From positions 124,001 to 188,000 of the forward strand of contig CAWDSH010000026.1 in NCBI GenBank assembly GCA_963804865.1: 64,000 nt of DNA, given 5' to 3'. The translations under genes were made by a program, and so were the position numbers. Positions 8,006-14,795 of the stretch are shown piece by piece (positions within the stretch are counted from its first letter, which is position 1; the number at the start of each line of letters is the position of its first letter). Source of the stretch: CAVVEQ01 sp963804865. GTDB taxonomy: Bacteria; Chloroflexota; Anaerolineae; Anaerolineales; Anaerolineaceae. The notes under the pieces were generated by a model. That model saw nothing but the letters and a program-made list of their open reading frames with translations, had not been told where the DNA came from and ran no database searches.

Positions 8006-8099
8006 TTAGCATAAATGGCGGAGGTTGGGGTATAGTTACGCTAAATATAGGTTGGTCGGGTAGTAATTAGGCTAAATCTCTTGCATTTAGGGTAAAAAT
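8006..8099. repeat. four phased operator or iteron repeats, core TTAGSNTAAAT
   Basis: TTAGCATAAAT (8006), TTACGCTAAATA (8036), TTAGGCTAAAT (8067) and TTAGGGTAAAAAT (8087) start 30, 31 and 20 bases apart, close to whole turns of the helix. They fill the gap between the divergent parA and AAA genes. The last copy lies between a plus-strand TTGCAT (8081-8086) and AATAAT (8104-8109), a possible promoter for the AAA gene. These features fit autoregulated plasmid control regions or a replication origin. Confidence 0.65.
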
Positions 8100-8136
8100 G
8101 TGCAATAATATTGCGAAGAAGTGAGGAGGTGCCGAC

Positions 8137-8961
8137 ATGCTGGATCCATTGAATGATGACGAGTGGCGCGTTGCACGACTTGAGCGCTTTAATCTGAAAG
8201 AAGATCCCTTTAAGCTTTCCGCGGATCCGCGTTACCTGTACCTCGGACCCGAGCACCTGGCGGTCTACCGGCAGGCACAGGGCGTGATCGCCCGGAGGCG
8301 CGGACTGGCGTTGATCACCGGCGACATGGGCATGGGCAAGAGCTCGCTGGCGCGGCGCCTTTACGACGTCTATACCGCCGAGGACAACGTGGAAATCTGC
8401 TATACCCATACTGCCGCCTTTAAGTCCGCGATGGGTGCTTCGCGCATCATCTCGGAAGAGATGGGCATCCCGCCGCAGCGCAGCTTCCAGCGACAAATGG
8501 AAAGCCTGGAGCAGCGCATGGCGGATGCCTATACCGCCGGGAAGAACGTCATCGTGCTGCTGGACGATGCCCAGATGATGGCGAGCGAAGCACTGGATGT
8601 CATTCATCGATTATACAACTTTGATTACGATGCCAAAGTGGTACAGATCCTGGCTTTCGGGCAGAGCGAAATGACGGCGCTCTTCGAAACCAACAAGGCA
8701 GTGAACGCGCGCGTGTTCGTGCGCCTGGTGCTGCCGCCCCTGACCCTTTCCTCGGCGCTGCAAATGGTCATGTTCCGCTTGAATGTCGCGGGACGCAACG
8801 AGCCGCTGATCGACGACGATGCCTTCGAACTGCTCTACGAACGATCGCAGGGCGTGCCGCGCGAGATCATCCGTCTAGGCGCGCTGGCCATCGACCTGCT
8901 GCTGCAAAGCGACGAAACCACCATCAACCGCAATATCATCCGCGAGGTGATCAACATATGA
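8137..8961 (+). CDS. ExeA/TniB-type AAA ATPase
   Basis: This 274-residue AAA+ ATPase has an excellent AGGAGG ribosome site upstream of the ATG. The N-terminus FNLKEDPFKLSADPRYLYLG is the ExeA-type lead-in. Walker A is GDMGMGKSS (about residues 63-71), Walker B is VIVLLDDAQ, and a sensor-like FGQSE follows. Relatives include ExeA of type II secretion and TniB/MuB-type DNA-transposition ATPases, but neither secretion nor transposase genes are present here. The gene leads a tight operon with a 109-residue protein and a DnaA-domain-I protein, so a role in replication initiation or its control is more likely. It shares a divergent control region with parA-parB. Confidence 0.8.
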   Translation: MLDPLNDDEWRVARLERFNLKEDPFKLSADPRYLYLGPEHLAVYRQAQGVIARRRGLALITGDMGMGKSSLARRLYDVYTAEDNVEICYTHTAAFKSAMGASRIISEEMGIPPQRSFQRQMESLEQRMADAYTAGKNVIVLLDDAQMMASEALDVIHRLYNFDYDAKVVQILAFGQSEMTALFETNKAVNARVFVRLVLPPLTLSSALQMVMFRLNVAGRNEPLIDDDAFELLYERSQGVPREIIRLGALAIDLLLQSDETTINRNIIREVINI

Positions 8962-9287
8962 GTACCCCCACCACCCCGCCACGCTCCGCCTGGGTTCAAC
9001 TTTACGAGGCGAGGCGAGTGCATGCCGTTCCCGAGACGCGCACACCCGGCAGACCACCGGCACCCATTCCGAGAAAAAAAGTGGGACTCACCCTTTCCCA
9101 GGGCGAGATCAGCGAGCTGGAAGAATGGCACCTGCAATTCGCGGGTCTGCTCAAGCGTAAAGTATCCGACGGCGAGACCGTTGGCATACTGGTGCGTATC
9201 TGCACCGCACGTTACAACCGGATCCTGGAGGACACCGAGCCGGAGGACCTGGCAGCGCTGGTAGAAAAAATGATCGAAATCAGCTAA
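8958..9287 (+). CDS. small conserved-looking protein of the AAA/initiator operon
   Basis: This 109-residue protein overlaps the AAA gene by four bases (ATGA), so translation is coupled. The first 40 residues are basic and Pro-rich, then a compact helical part follows (VGLTLSQGEISELEEW to IEIS) whose pattern could fit a short ribbon-helix-helix or a partner-binding helical domain. I do not recognise the family. Its fixed place between the AAA ATPase and the DnaA-like protein suggests a subunit or adaptor for one of them. Confidence 0.65.
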   Translation: MSTPTTPPRSAWVQLYEARRVHAVPETRTPGRPPAPIPRKKVGLTLSQGEISELEEWHLQFAGLLKRKVSDGETVGILVRICTARYNRILEDTEPEDLAALVEKMIEIS

Positions 9288-9458
9288 TTATTTCTACCGT
9301 TAATATAGGGTATTTTTGGAAGAAATAATTAAAATTAAAAGAATCTTAAAGAATATCGTGTGGTTCGGTGATTGAAGGGCTTTAAGACTCCGGCTCAAAT
9401 TCAAGATTAACGGGGCTGGATCGAACAAAAAATTCATGCGGTGTAACAGGTGTCTTTG

Positions 9459-10310
9459 ATGAGCGATCTGCAGCAAAATCCAACCAAAACACCGGGCTTC
9501 AAGGAAGCCTGGCAGTTGGTTTTGGGACAGCTGCAGGGCGAAATGTCGCGCTCGATGTTCGAAACCTGGGTGGCTCCCTTGAGACCCCTGGGCTATGCGG
9601 ACAAGATCTTCACACTGGGGGCCTATAATCCATACGCGCGGGACTGGGTGGACAACCGGCTGCGCGGCAAGATCACCCACCTGCTGGAGGGTTACTACAA
9701 CGAGCCGGTGAAGCTTCAGGTGAGCGTGACCAACGGCTTTTACAAGGAAGGCACCCGCGACCAGGTTCCTTCTGACCTACCCGCCGATATGGCATCTCCT
9801 GCAGAGGGGGAAAAGGAAAACCCGAAAGAGGATAAGAACGGCGGCAGCACGCGCAAGATCATGCTGCAGCGCGCCTACGGCAGCGAACGCGCCAAGCTGA
9901 TCCAGCCGGAACGCGGCATGTTCGTCACGCTGTATTTCTTCTACGAATGGCTGCCGCTGATCGGTCACTCCGCATTCGCCACCATCCTGGCGGCCCGGTC
10001 GCTGTGTTACTGGAACCCGATGACCGGCGAGCTGCGCAACGTGATCGAGACCGAGATGGGTGAGCTGGCGCAGCGGGCGGCGGTGAGCGTGCGCACGGTG
10101 AAGGACGTGCTCACGGATGAGCTGGTAAAGAAATACTTCCTGCGATACCGCGTACGGCGCATGATGACCCCCAACGGGGTGCGAACGGCGGGCATCTCGC
10201 TGCAGGTGCGCATGGATGACCCGCTCACCCCCCAGGACCAGGAGCTGAGCGGCTGCGAAGAAAACGAAACCTGGTTTTCAGCCGAATTCGATTTTGAAGA
10301 TGACGATTAA
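9459..10310 (+). CDS. replication-initiator-like protein with DnaA domain I and a winged-helix-like part
   Basis: This 283-residue protein uses ATG 9459 with ACAGGTG upstream; a GTG at 9450 is possible but lacks a ribosome site. Residues about 10-75 (FKEAWQLVLGQLQ, MSRSMFETWVAPLRPL, ARDWVDNRL) match the KH-like domain I of DnaA, which binds helicase loaders and other DnaA copies. No AAA domain follows. After a charged linker (about 95-130), residues about 140-260 hold a helix-turn-helix-like region (GELAQRAAVSVRTVKDVL) like plasmid initiators. The AAA ATPase of the same operon could supply the missing ATPase. A palindrome and terminator follow the stop. The initiator role is inferred from domains and context. 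Confidence 0.65.
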   Translation: MSDLQQNPTKTPGFKEAWQLVLGQLQGEMSRSMFETWVAPLRPLGYADKIFTLGAYNPYARDWVDNRLRGKITHLLEGYYNEPVKLQVSVTNGFYKEGTRDQVPSDLPADMASPAEGEKENPKEDKNGGSTRKIMLQRAYGSERAKLIQPERGMFVTLYFFYEWLPLIGHSAFATILAARSLCYWNPMTGELRNVIETEMGELAQRAAVSVRTVKDVLTDELVKKYFLRYRVRRMMTPNGVRTAGISLQVRMDDPLTPQDQELSGCEENETWFSAEFDFEDDD

Positions 10311-10330
10311 TTCGTAACCGCGGTTACGAA
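10311..10330. promoter_or_regulatory. perfect 20-bp palindrome, core GTAACCGCGGTTAC
   Basis: The 20 bases directly after the initiator-like stop codon are a loop-free palindrome centred on CCGCGG. Its core differs from that of the palindrome at 5871-5902 by swapping T and A at two symmetric positions. The two sites bracket the parAB/AAA/initiator block. Confidence 0.55.
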
Positions 10331-10379
10331 TCGCAAAATAACCAGTTTACATACTTTTTAATGAAGCAAGATTACGAGG

Positions 10380-10400
10380 AGCCCAAGTCACGGGCTTTTT
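10380..10400 (+). terminator. Rho-independent terminator after the initiator-like gene
   Basis: AGCCC and GGGCT form a short stem with a 7-base loop, followed by a T-run. It ends the plus-strand AAA operon, and an A+T-rich tract separates it from the convergent gene at 10404. Confidence 0.6.
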
Positions 10401-10403
10401 AAA

Positions 10404-11063
10404 TTAATTTAAATAGCCGCGGATCAAAGGGACATCGCCGGCAACGGGGTTGAGATGATGCCAGAGGGCGATCTCGCGGCGATAGAGGCGGGCAATCTCC
10501 TCCAGCAGATCCCCGGCAAGATCAGCGGCAAGGAGGGGTTGTTTTTCCTCAGGAGGGATCTGCAGCAGAGCGGCCGCCAGGTATACCTGGACGAGAGGGT
10601 CCTCCGGGAGGGGAAGACCGACCAGCTGGATATCCTCAGAGCCGGACACTTTTAAGAGGTCCAGGTAATCCTGAAGCTGGGTGAGCAGGCGGCGCACACC
10701 GCGCTTGATATCGATGGACTGGGACTGTTCGGATGGCAGCAGCTCCACCTGCCCCACCAGGTACGCCTTATCGGTCTGCAGGCTGAGAATGCGGAAGCGC
10801 TCGTTGCCCTGGGCGGTAAGATTGAAATGACCGCCCTGCATGGGTTCCACGGTCGTAATATGCGCCGTGCAGCCCACCGCGTGCGGCACCGGCAGAGGAC
10901 CGCGCGCCTCATGCCCCTTGCGAATCAGGACCACACCGAAGGGCGAACCTTCCTCGATGCAGTTGCGGATCATCAGGCGGTAACGATCTTCGAAGACGTG
11001 CAGCTGGATGGGCATGCCCGGGAAGAGGACGGTGTGCAGTGGAAAAAGCGGAAGCGTGCGCAT
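10404..11063 (-). CDS. Lon N-terminal (substrate-binding) domain protein
   Basis: With the start at ATG 11063 the protein has 219 residues; the frame runs further upstream but there overlaps the divergent pxpB gene. MRTLPLFPLHTVLFPGMPIQLHVFEDRYRLM is cut here to its hallmark P-L-F-P-L-x-x-V-L-F-P-G, which opens the Lon LAN/PUA-like domain. The rest follows this domain (FGVVLI, VGCTAHI, GNERFRI) and a helical tail. There are no ATPase or protease domains. Such stand-alone proteins are common and poorly understood; a role in substrate recognition or cytoplasmic quality control is only a guess. It is convergent with the initiator gene and divergent from pxpB. Confidence 0.85.
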   Translation of the reverse strand: MRTLPLFPLHTVLFPGMPIQLHVFEDRYRLMIRNCIEEGSPFGVVLIRKGHEARGPLPVPHAVGCTAHITTVEPMQGGHFNLTAQGNERFRILSLQTDKAYLVGQVELLPSEQSQSIDIKRGVRRLLTQLQDYLDLLKVSGSEDIQLVGLPLPEDPLVQVYLAAALLQIPPEEKQPLLAADLAGDLLEEIARLYRREIALWHHLNPVAGDVPLIRGYLN

Positions 11064-11174
11064 TTCAAACCTGATTTTATCTGAGACCAGCCATAAAGGC
11101 ATTTCGCGGTACAAGGTTATTAATGCGCATAGATTAATAAGTTCCATAACCCAACGCTGATGTAGAATTAGGTC

Positions 11175-11847
11175 ATGGGTCAGATCCGCCAGCCTGAAAT
11201 CCTGCCTTACGGCGATTCCGCCATGCTGATCGATTGGGGCGGAGCGATCGATGCGGCAACCAACGCGCGAGGTACTCGGACTGACCAATGCGGTCATGGA
11301 CGCAGCTCTGCCCGGCGTGGAGGAATGCGTGCCCGGCTACACCTCACTGCTGGTCATTTACGATCCATTCCGTTTGGATTACCAGGAACTCGAGGCACGA
11401 ATCAAGCAGATGCTACCCACGCTGACCGGGGCAAGCTCGCGGTTGGGACGGGCGGTGGAGATCCCGGTGCGGTACGGCGGGGAGGATGGACCCGACCTGA
11501 AATTCGTCGCAGAGCACTGCGGGCTCACTGAAGACGAGGTCGTCCGCCTGCACAGCGCCATTGAATACCCCGTCTATTTCATCGGTTTCCTGCCGGGATT
11601 CCCGTATCTTGGCGGCATGGACGCGAGGCTGACGACGCCGCGCCTGGAAAAACCGCGGCAGCGCGTGCCGGCAGGCTCGGTGGGCATTGCCGGGGGACAG
11701 ACCGGCATCTACCCGCTCGATTCACCCGGCGGCTGGCGCATCATCGGGCGGACGGACGAAATCCTTTTCGACGCACAGCGCCAGGAACCGGCGCTGCTTT
11801 CGCCGGGTGACCGGGTGAGGTTCAAGCCGGTGGAAGGCGGAGAGTAG
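11175..11847 (+). CDS. pxpB: 5-oxoprolinase subunit PxpB (KipI-like), frameshifted
   Basis: PxpB joins PxpC and PxpA in ATP-dependent hydrolysis of 5-oxoproline to glutamate, a damage-repair reaction of glutamine metabolism. The start region IRQPEILPYGDSAMLIDWG and the rest (REVLGLTNAVMD onward) lie in different frames; removing one G near 11260-11264 joins them into a protein of about 224 residues, the usual length. Signatures are PYGDSA, IGFLPGFPYLGG, PRLEKPRQRVPAGSVGIAGG in short form (P-R-x-x-x-P-R, GSVGIAGGQTGIYP) and SPGGWRIIGRT. pxpC starts four bases after its stop. The lesion is probably a sequence error because the remaining operon is intact. Confidence 0.88.
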
Positions 11848-11851
11848 ATCC

Positions 11852-12820
11852 ATGCTGGAAATACGGGACGCCGGATTTTTGATCACCATCCAGGACAGCG
11901 GACGCACGGGCTGGCGGCGGTACGGCGTGCCGGTCTCGGGAGCGATGGATCGCTGCGCGCTGACGGCGGTCAACAGCCTGGTGGGCAACCCGGCCGGGAG
12001 CGCGGTGCTTGAGGCCGGGATGGCGGGAGGAACCTTCTGCGCGGACGAAGACCTGCTGGTGGCAGCCGGGGGACCGGGATGGAGCCTGGAGGTGGAAGGT
12101 CACGAGCTGCCCGGATGGATGGCAGTTAAGATCAACGCCGGGCGGGACTTTTCATTGAGGACGAGCGGGAAGGGGCGCTGGGGATACCTGGCGATCCATG
12201 GCGGGCTGGGGGTGCCACCTGTGATGGGTTCACGTTCCACTTACCTGAGGGCCGGTTTTGGCGGGTGGCAGGGCAGGGCGCTGCGAACCGGTGACAGGCT
12301 GCCGGTGAAAGAAACCCCCATCGATGTCATTGAGGAGCTGGCGGGAAATCAAATTAACCCTGTTGCACTGCCGGATTACGGGCAAAAGATCACTATCCGG
12401 GTGATCCCCGGTCCGCACACCGCACTGTTCGCAGAGGAGGGTCTGCGGACATTCCACAGCGCCGAGTACACGGTCGGCGAGAGCTCGGACCGCATGGGAT
12501 ACCGGCTGGAGGGGGAAGCGATCGCGCACCAGGGCGGGGCGGACGTACTCTCGCTGGGGGTGATGCCCGGAGCCATCCAGGTACCGGCAGATGGGCAGCC
12601 CGTGGTGCTGATGAGCGACGCGCAGACCACGGGAGGATACGCGCTGATCGGTTCGGTGATCCGCGCTGATCTTCCTCGCCTGGCGCAGCTGATGCCGGGC
12701 GGAATATTGCGATTTAAAGAAACAACTGCCGCGGAAGCACAGGCGCTTTTGGTGCAGCAGCTGGGTAGACTTGCCAGGGAGCTGGCAAAACCCGGTGATG
12801 AAGCGGAGATCCCCACCTAA
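11852..12820 (+). CDS. pxpC: 5-oxoprolinase subunit PxpC (KipA-like)
   Basis: This 322-residue protein belongs to the biotin-dependent-carboxylase-related AHS2/KipA family. Signatures are GFLITIQDSGRTGWRRYGVPVSG cut to T-I-Q-D-x-G-R, then GVPVSGAMD, LAIHGGLGVPPVMGSRSTYLR in the middle (short: IHGGxxVPxVxGSRST) and MSDAQTTGGYALIGSVI near the end. With PxpB and PxpA it forms the bacterial 5-oxoprolinase. The gene follows pxpB by four bases and its end overlaps a convergent unknown gene by four bases. pxpA lies 1 kb further on in the same direction, separated by that inverted gene. Confidence 0.9.
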   Translation: MLEIRDAGFLITIQDSGRTGWRRYGVPVSGAMDRCALTAVNSLVGNPAGSAVLEAGMAGGTFCADEDLLVAAGGPGWSLEVEGHELPGWMAVKINAGRDFSLRTSGKGRWGYLAIHGGLGVPPVMGSRSTYLRAGFGGWQGRALRTGDRLPVKETPIDVIEELAGNQINPVALPDYGQKITIRVIPGPHTALFAEEGLRTFHSAEYTVGESSDRMGYRLEGEAIAHQGGADVLSLGVMPGAIQVPADGQPVVLMSDAQTTGGYALIGSVIRADLPRLAQLMPGGILRFKETTAAEAQALLVQQLGRLARELAKPGDEAEIPT

Positions 12821-13722
12821 CTTGCGCGGGACGAACCGGAGATGTGGATCTTGACCGAGAGCACCTGCTCCGGGTTGGGGGAATAGATGGCGAGCGAATA
12901 CCAGATGGTGCGGGCGATGTTCTTGTAATCCTGATCGGTGGAGACCCTGACCGCCATGCGGTAATCCCCCAGGTGCGGGGCGTACTTCCAGCCCAGCTCG
13001 ACCAGGTGGACCTCCTGGGAATGCTCGAGGGCGTGCAGCGGAGGGATGTTGTCGTTCGCCACGGCTTCCAGGCTCATGCCGTACTGCCCATGTCCGCCGA
13101 TCTCGCCCAATTCCTCGGCACCGGCCTGGATGAAATAATTCTTCTCCTCATCGACAATGAAAACAGCGTAATTATCCGAGATGATCTTGCCCTCGCGCAT
13201 GATGGTGCGCAGCGCGGTCTCGATGGCGGGCAGGGCGTTGGCCATGGGGGCCTGGGCGGCGCGCGACCACTGCTCGGGCAGGACCAGCGACCCGGTGGGG
13301 GTGCGGGCTTTATCTTCTTCGAACTTCAGCCAATTCCCGGAGCGCGGATCCTGGATCTTGCGGAAACGCGCCTTGAGCAGGGACAGGATGCCATCATCGC
13401 GGGTCTCGACCTCGAAGAAGCCGCCGTCGATGGCACCGATCGCCAGCCAGGGCTGGTTCTCGCCCAGGTGATAGGCGGCGAAGGAACCGTTGACGGTCTG
13501 GACGATGCCGTCCATCAACTTGATCAGACTGGTGGTCTCGATGAGAGCACCGTAAGTGCTTAAGATGTTGACCGCGTTGGAATTATCCCCCAGGCATTCC
13601 ACGTTGGTGCAGCGCCAGAGCGAATTCGTACCGCGGGCAGCAATGGCTCGCAGGATGTCCTTGACATCGAAATCCAGCGAACCGCCATCCGGCGTGTCGT
13701 CGTGAAGGGTCACGGTGAGCAT
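12817..13722 (-). CDS. uncharacterised 301-aa cytoplasmic protein
   Basis: There is no signal peptide or membrane segment in the 301 residues. The sequence looks folded and acidic, with an N-terminal stretch around DVKDILRAIAARGTNSLWRCTNVE and a C-terminal stretch with EHSQEVHLVELGWKYAPHLGDYRMAVR. I do not recognise a family. It sits between pxpC and pxpA on the opposite strand, overlapping pxpC by four bases at its stop, so it is transcribed against the 5-oxoprolinase genes and is probably a separate unit that entered the cluster. Confidence 0.7.
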   Translation of the reverse strand: MLTVTLHDDTPDGGSLDFDVKDILRAIAARGTNSLWRCTNVECLGDNSNAVNILSTYGALIETTSLIKLMDGIVQTVNGSFAAYHLGENQPWLAIGAIDGGFFEVETRDDGILSLLKARFRKIQDPRSGNWLKFEEDKARTPTGSLVLPEQWSRAAQAPMANALPAIETALRTIMREGKIISDNYAVFIVDEEKNYFIQAGAEELGEIGGHGQYGMSLEAVANDNIPPLHALEHSQEVHLVELGWKYAPHLGDYRMAVRVSTDQDYKNIARTIWYSLAIYSPNPEQVLSVKIHISGSSRAS

Positions 13723-13838
13723 AAGTTCAACTCCATGGACTTATCAACACGTGCTGTATGATTGTATAACAAAATTGGTTTTGATGTACATCCCAAAGGT
13801 ATAATTCCTTGAGCGAATTTGTGGATATTCGAGGCTGA

Positions 13839-14600
13839 ATGACGAAAACGATCGATATCAACAGCGACCTGGGTGAGGGCATTGGCAACGACGAAGCCAT
13901 CATGCCCTTCATTTCGTCGGCGAATATCGCCTGCGGAGCGCATGCCGGCAGTCCAGCGGTGATGGAGAGGACCGTGCGGCTGGCGAAGCAATACGGGGTG
14001 CAAATTGGAGCGCACCCGGGTTACGCCGACCCGCTGGAATTCGGGCGCCGCGAGATGCACCTTTCGACCGATGAGATCGAAGCGCTGGTGCTCCAACAGA
14101 TCTCCGCGTTGGCAGGGATCGCCCGGGCGAACGGCTGCGCGATGGCGCACGTCAAAGCGCACGGCGCGCTCTACAACCAGGCGGCCAAGGAACGCCCGCT
14201 GGCGGATGCGATCGTGCGCGCCGTGAAAGGCTTCGACAAGGAGCTGATCCTTTATGGACTGGCGGGTTCACAGCTGATCGCGGCGGGATCGAAGGCGGGG
14301 CTGCGGGTGGCAGCCGAGGGATTCCCCGACCGGGCTTATGAAAGCGATGGCAGCCTGCGCTCGCGGAAGCTGCCCGGCGCGCTGATCGAAGATCCAGAGG
14401 AAGCGGCAGCCAATGGACTGCGCCTGGCGGGCGAGGGGATCAGCATCAAGAGCAATAAAGGGGAGGAAAAACTGCGCGTGGACACGCTGTGCGTGCACGG
14501 CGATTCACCCGGCGCGGTTGAAACGGCAAAGGCGCTGAAGGAAATCCTTGAAAAGAATCAATTCAAGATAGCAGTCATTGAAAAAATATTAAATATTTAA
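13839..14600 (+). CDS. pxpA: 5-oxoprolinase subunit PxpA (LamB/YcsF family)
   Basis: This 253-residue LamB/YcsF protein is the hydrolase-like subunit acting with PxpB and PxpC. Family signatures are all present: DINSDLGEG, SANIACGAHAGSP, IGAHPGYAD, HVKAHGALYN, AAEGFPDRAYESDGSL cut to EGFPDRAY, LRSRKLPGALI and VDTLCVHGDSPGAV. Metal- or substrate-binding His and Asp residues lie in these blocks. A TATAAT (13800-13805) stands 34 bases before the ATG, so it may have its own promoter, although it belongs functionally with 11175-12820. Confidence 0.93.
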   Translation: MTKTIDINSDLGEGIGNDEAIMPFISSANIACGAHAGSPAVMERTVRLAKQYGVQIGAHPGYADPLEFGRREMHLSTDEIEALVLQQISALAGIARANGCAMAHVKAHGALYNQAAKERPLADAIVRAVKGFDKELILYGLAGSQLIAAGSKAGLRVAAEGFPDRAYESDGSLRSRKLPGALIEDPEEAAANGLRLAGEGISIKSNKGEEKLRVDTLCVHGDSPGAVETAKALKEILEKNQFKIAVIEKILNI

Positions 14601-14680
14601 AAAATATTTATATATCCTTGATACAAAACAGACCTCTCAGAAGCGGTTTTTCTGCCCGGTTAACGGTTTTGCAAGGTCAG

Positions 14681-14709
14681 TTGACTATTTCAGTGCTGAT
14701 TTATACAAT
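14681..14709 (+). promoter_or_regulatory. sigma70-type promoter for the secreted beta-helix protein
   Basis: TTGACT (14681-14686) and TACAAT (14704-14709) are spaced by 17 bases, 87 bases before the ATG at 14796. No other gene lies between. Confidence 0.65.
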
Positions 14710-14795
14710 GGATGCAAGCCATCTCATCAGGGGGTGTGCAATCGCTTTGGCGTCCATGTTTCCAGATGGCACTCATTTATTGCAAGGAGGTTATT

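Noticed and set aside
8137..8961. AAA ATPase as part of a Tn7/Tn5053-like transposon (TniB) or type II secretion (ExeA)
   Set aside because: No transposase, TniQ, terminal repeats or secretion genes are nearby; neighbours are partition and initiator-like genes.
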